A stretch of 7,795 nucleotides of DNA from Intrasporangium_A sp039812505. GTDB lineage: Bacteria; Actinomycetota; Actinomycetes; Actinomycetales; Dermatophilaceae. This document shows, piece by piece, positions 6,272-7,795 of the stretch. The translations under genes and the position numbers were made by a program. The stretch spans positions 1-7,795 of the forward strand of contig NZ_JBDIAQ010000160.1 in assembly GCF_039812505.1 (NCBI RefSeq). Reading direction: 5' to 3'. The notes under the pieces were generated by a model. That model saw nothing but the letters and a program-made list of their open reading frames with translations. It was not told the origin of the DNA and ran no database searches. Each line of letters begins with the position of its first letter. Position 1 is the stretch's first letter.

Positions 6272-7795
6272 ATGCAGCACGGTGACCTGGGGCCCAAGGC
6301 GCGCTGGGTGCTGCGCAACGCCCGGGCGTATGCCGCCGACCCGGCACTGCGCGCAGCAAGCGGTTTCGCGGCCGGTGCCGGCCGGGCACCGGCCGTGCAC
6401 CGTTCCCAGGTCGGCCGTTGGGAGGGTGGCGCCGTCGCCGTGACCCACGACCTGGTCCGACGTTACGAGCAGGTGCTCGACCTGCCCGACGGCCGGCTGC
6501 TCGCGGCCGTCGACGTCTTCAGCCGGACGATGCTGCACCCGCCGCCGGTGCCGTTCCCGCTCCCACCGCCCGGGGAGCCCGACGGGGACGAGACCCTCGA
6601 GCTGGTCGAGCGGGCCCTCGGCACCGACCGGATGACGGGAGCCGACTGGGACCGGCTCTCGCGAGACCTCGCGCGCCTGCCGCACGTCCTGCTGCGGGCG
6701 TGCGACTGGGAGGCGATGCTGCGCCGCTGCAATGCCGAGCTGGGCCTCAGCCTCGAGCTCGACTTCGTCCAGCGCTACAACGCCGCGGTCCGGCTCTCCC
6801 GCCACCCGCGGAGCGGGACGGTCGTCGCACGGCTGGCCGACGAGGCGCTGCACGACCCCGCCGAGCAGCTGTACGTCGACGCCGCATCCGTGCTGCGCTA
6901 CACCGCGCACCCGGCGGTGGTCGAGGTGCTGCTGCACCAGCTGCGGGACCCGACCAACGACCATGCCCTGCGCTCGGCGCTGCTGGCGCTCACCTCGCTC
7001 GTGGCCCGCGGCAACGTCACCGGCGAGCGCCTGGCCGAGGCGGTCCGTCTGGCGGTCGGGCACCTGCGGGACACCGACCGCAGCTTCTTGGTACGGCGAG
7101 GGGCCGCCAACCTCGTCCACGCCGCAGACCTGCCGGACCGGCAGCGGATCGCCGCGGGCCTGACCGCCGACTCCCAGCAGTTCGCCGCCTCGATCATCGT
7201 GGCCGGCCGGGCCCGGCGGGCCGACGACCTGCGCGGCCTGCGCAGCCGGGTCCGGCAGACCCTCGCGCGGACCCTCACGCCGGGCGACCTCGAGGAGCCG
7301 GTGCTCGACACCGTGATCGGTGCCGCGCTCGGCGAGACCAACGAGGAGACCAGTGGCAACGCCCTGGCGATCCTGATGCTCTCCCCGCAAGGACCCGTCG
7401 TGGGCCGGGCGTACGTCGACGAGCTCGTCGAGGCGCTGCGGTCCGGCGACGAGGTGGCCACCCACGAGTGCCTGGCCGTGCTGTCGTGGCTCATGCAGCC
7501 GGAGGCCCTCGACGTGCTGACGGACCTGGCCTGCGACCCCGGCACCGACGACGACGTCGCGTACGCGGCCCTGAACGCGGTGGGCAACGCCGGGGAGCCC
7601 GCCGGGGCCGCGCGCCCGGCCCGGGACGAGCGGCTGCGGACCCGTCTCGTCGAGGTGGTCGGGGGTACGACCCGGCAGAGCGGAGCCGAGACGCTCATGC
7701 GGGGCTACGCCTACGCGATCGGCATGCGCGGCCGGTACGACCTGCTGGAGGCGGTCCTGCAGGAGCTCGAGGCGGGTCGCCTGCGGGCGGCGTCG
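6272..7795 (+). CDS. HTH (Xre-like) protein with helical-repeat-like C-terminal region, 3' end missing
   Basis: The frame is open from ATG 6272 to the window edge (508 codons, no stop), so the gene is truncated by the window. Residues 7-85 look like an Xre-type helix-turn-helix: the HRSQVGRWE segment (43-51) followed by LVRRYEQVLDLPDGRLL (61-77) matches the usual RWE...RYE...L pattern. From about residue 110 the protein is a long run of Ala/Leu/Arg-rich amphipathic helices with regular breaks, compatible with HEAT-like repeats. No membrane segment or enzyme motif is visible. I do not recognise a named family. The start is uncertain: ATG 6272 has only a weak Shine-Dalgarno, whereas an in-frame CTG at 6254 (giving MTERTA...) has GGAGG seven bases upstream. 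It lies 48 bp after the doxX-like stop and may be co-transcribed. Confidence 0.75.
   Translation, partial: MQHGDLGPKARWVLRNARAYAADPALRAASGFAAGAGRAPAVHRSQVGRWEGGAVAVTHDLVRRYEQVLDLPDGRLLAAVDVFSRTMLHPPPVPFPLPPPGEPDGDETLELVERALGTDRMTGADWDRLSRDLARLPHVLLRACDWEAMLRRCNAELGLSLELDFVQRYNAAVRLSRHPRSGTVVARLADEALHDPAEQLYVDAASVLRYTAHPAVVEVLLHQLRDPTNDHALRSALLALTSLVARGNVTGERLAEAVRLAVGHLRDTDRSFLVRRGAANLVHAADLPDRQRIAAGLTADSQQFAASIIVAGRARRADDLRGLRSRVRQTLARTLTPGDLEEPVLDTVIGAALGETNEETSGNALAILMLSPQGPVVGRAYVDELVEALRSGDEVATHECLAVLSWLMQPEALDVLTDLACDPGTDDDVAYAALNAVGNAGEPAGAARPARDERLRTRLVEVVGGTTRQSGAETLMRGYAYAIGMRGRYDLLEAVLQELEAGRLRAAS

Noticed and set aside
5533..6285. 250-codon plus-strand frame crossing the Mo gene end, the gap and the DoxX gene
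   Set aside because: It overlaps two convincing genes out of frame and has Arg/Gly/Pro-rich composition with no domain.
4115..7465. 1116-codon minus-strand open frame spanning the Mo, DoxX and HTH genes
   Set aside because: It is antisense to three well-supported genes, has low-complexity composition and no recognisable domain, and would start inside or beyond unrelated genes. A codon-bias artefact.

Overview
The window is very GC-rich (roughly 70% by eye). Third codon positions are almost always G or C, and long antisense open frames are common, which points to a high-GC actinobacterium. The domain architectures (membrane-fused copper nitrite-reductase-like oxidase, cytochrome b561 fused to a molybdopterin domain) fit that group. 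A Micrococcales/Intrasporangiaceae-like host is only a guess. No mobile element, tRNA, rRNA or CRISPR array was seen.

Layout. Positions 1-130 hold a strong hairpin and four copies of a 21-bp-period repeat, lying just downstream of the first operon. Positions 131-3966 are a two-gene minus-strand operon: a 12-TM NnrS-like membrane protein (2791-3966), then a large membrane-anchored, three-cupredoxin NirK-like copper oxidase (131-2794). The two are joined by an ATGA stop/start overlap. Positions 3967-4177 are a divergent promoter region. On the minus side a promoter-like TTGGCG-N17-TACAGT sits so that transcription would begin at the GTG start codon (leaderless). On the plus side TTGTTT-N17-TATAAA is followed at once by two head-to-tail 16-bp operators of the form ACTACA-N3-TGTAGT, placed over the expected transcription start.

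Positions 4178-5701 encode a cytochrome b561-type membrane domain fused to a sulfite-oxidase/MsrP-type molybdopterin domain. After a 147-bp gap with a tandem 14-bp duplication and a hairpin come a small DoxX-family membrane protein (5849-6223) and the first ~508 codons of an HTH protein with a helical-repeat-like C-terminus (from 6272, running off the window).

How the genes may work together (inference): the left half looks like a membrane nitrogen-oxide or copper redox module. The NirK-like protein keeps every type 1 and type 2 copper ligand plus the catalytic Asp and His of copper nitrite reductases, and its operon partner resembles NnrS, a family tied to nitric oxide stress. The divergently transcribed Mo/heme enzyme could share a control region or the quinone pool, but its substrate cannot be read from the sequence. 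The most notable undescribed points are the tandem operators, the leaderless divergent promoter, the unresolved topology of the Mo enzyme, and a recurring GTATGCC heptamer at which every TAT tyrosine codon I found in the window occurs.
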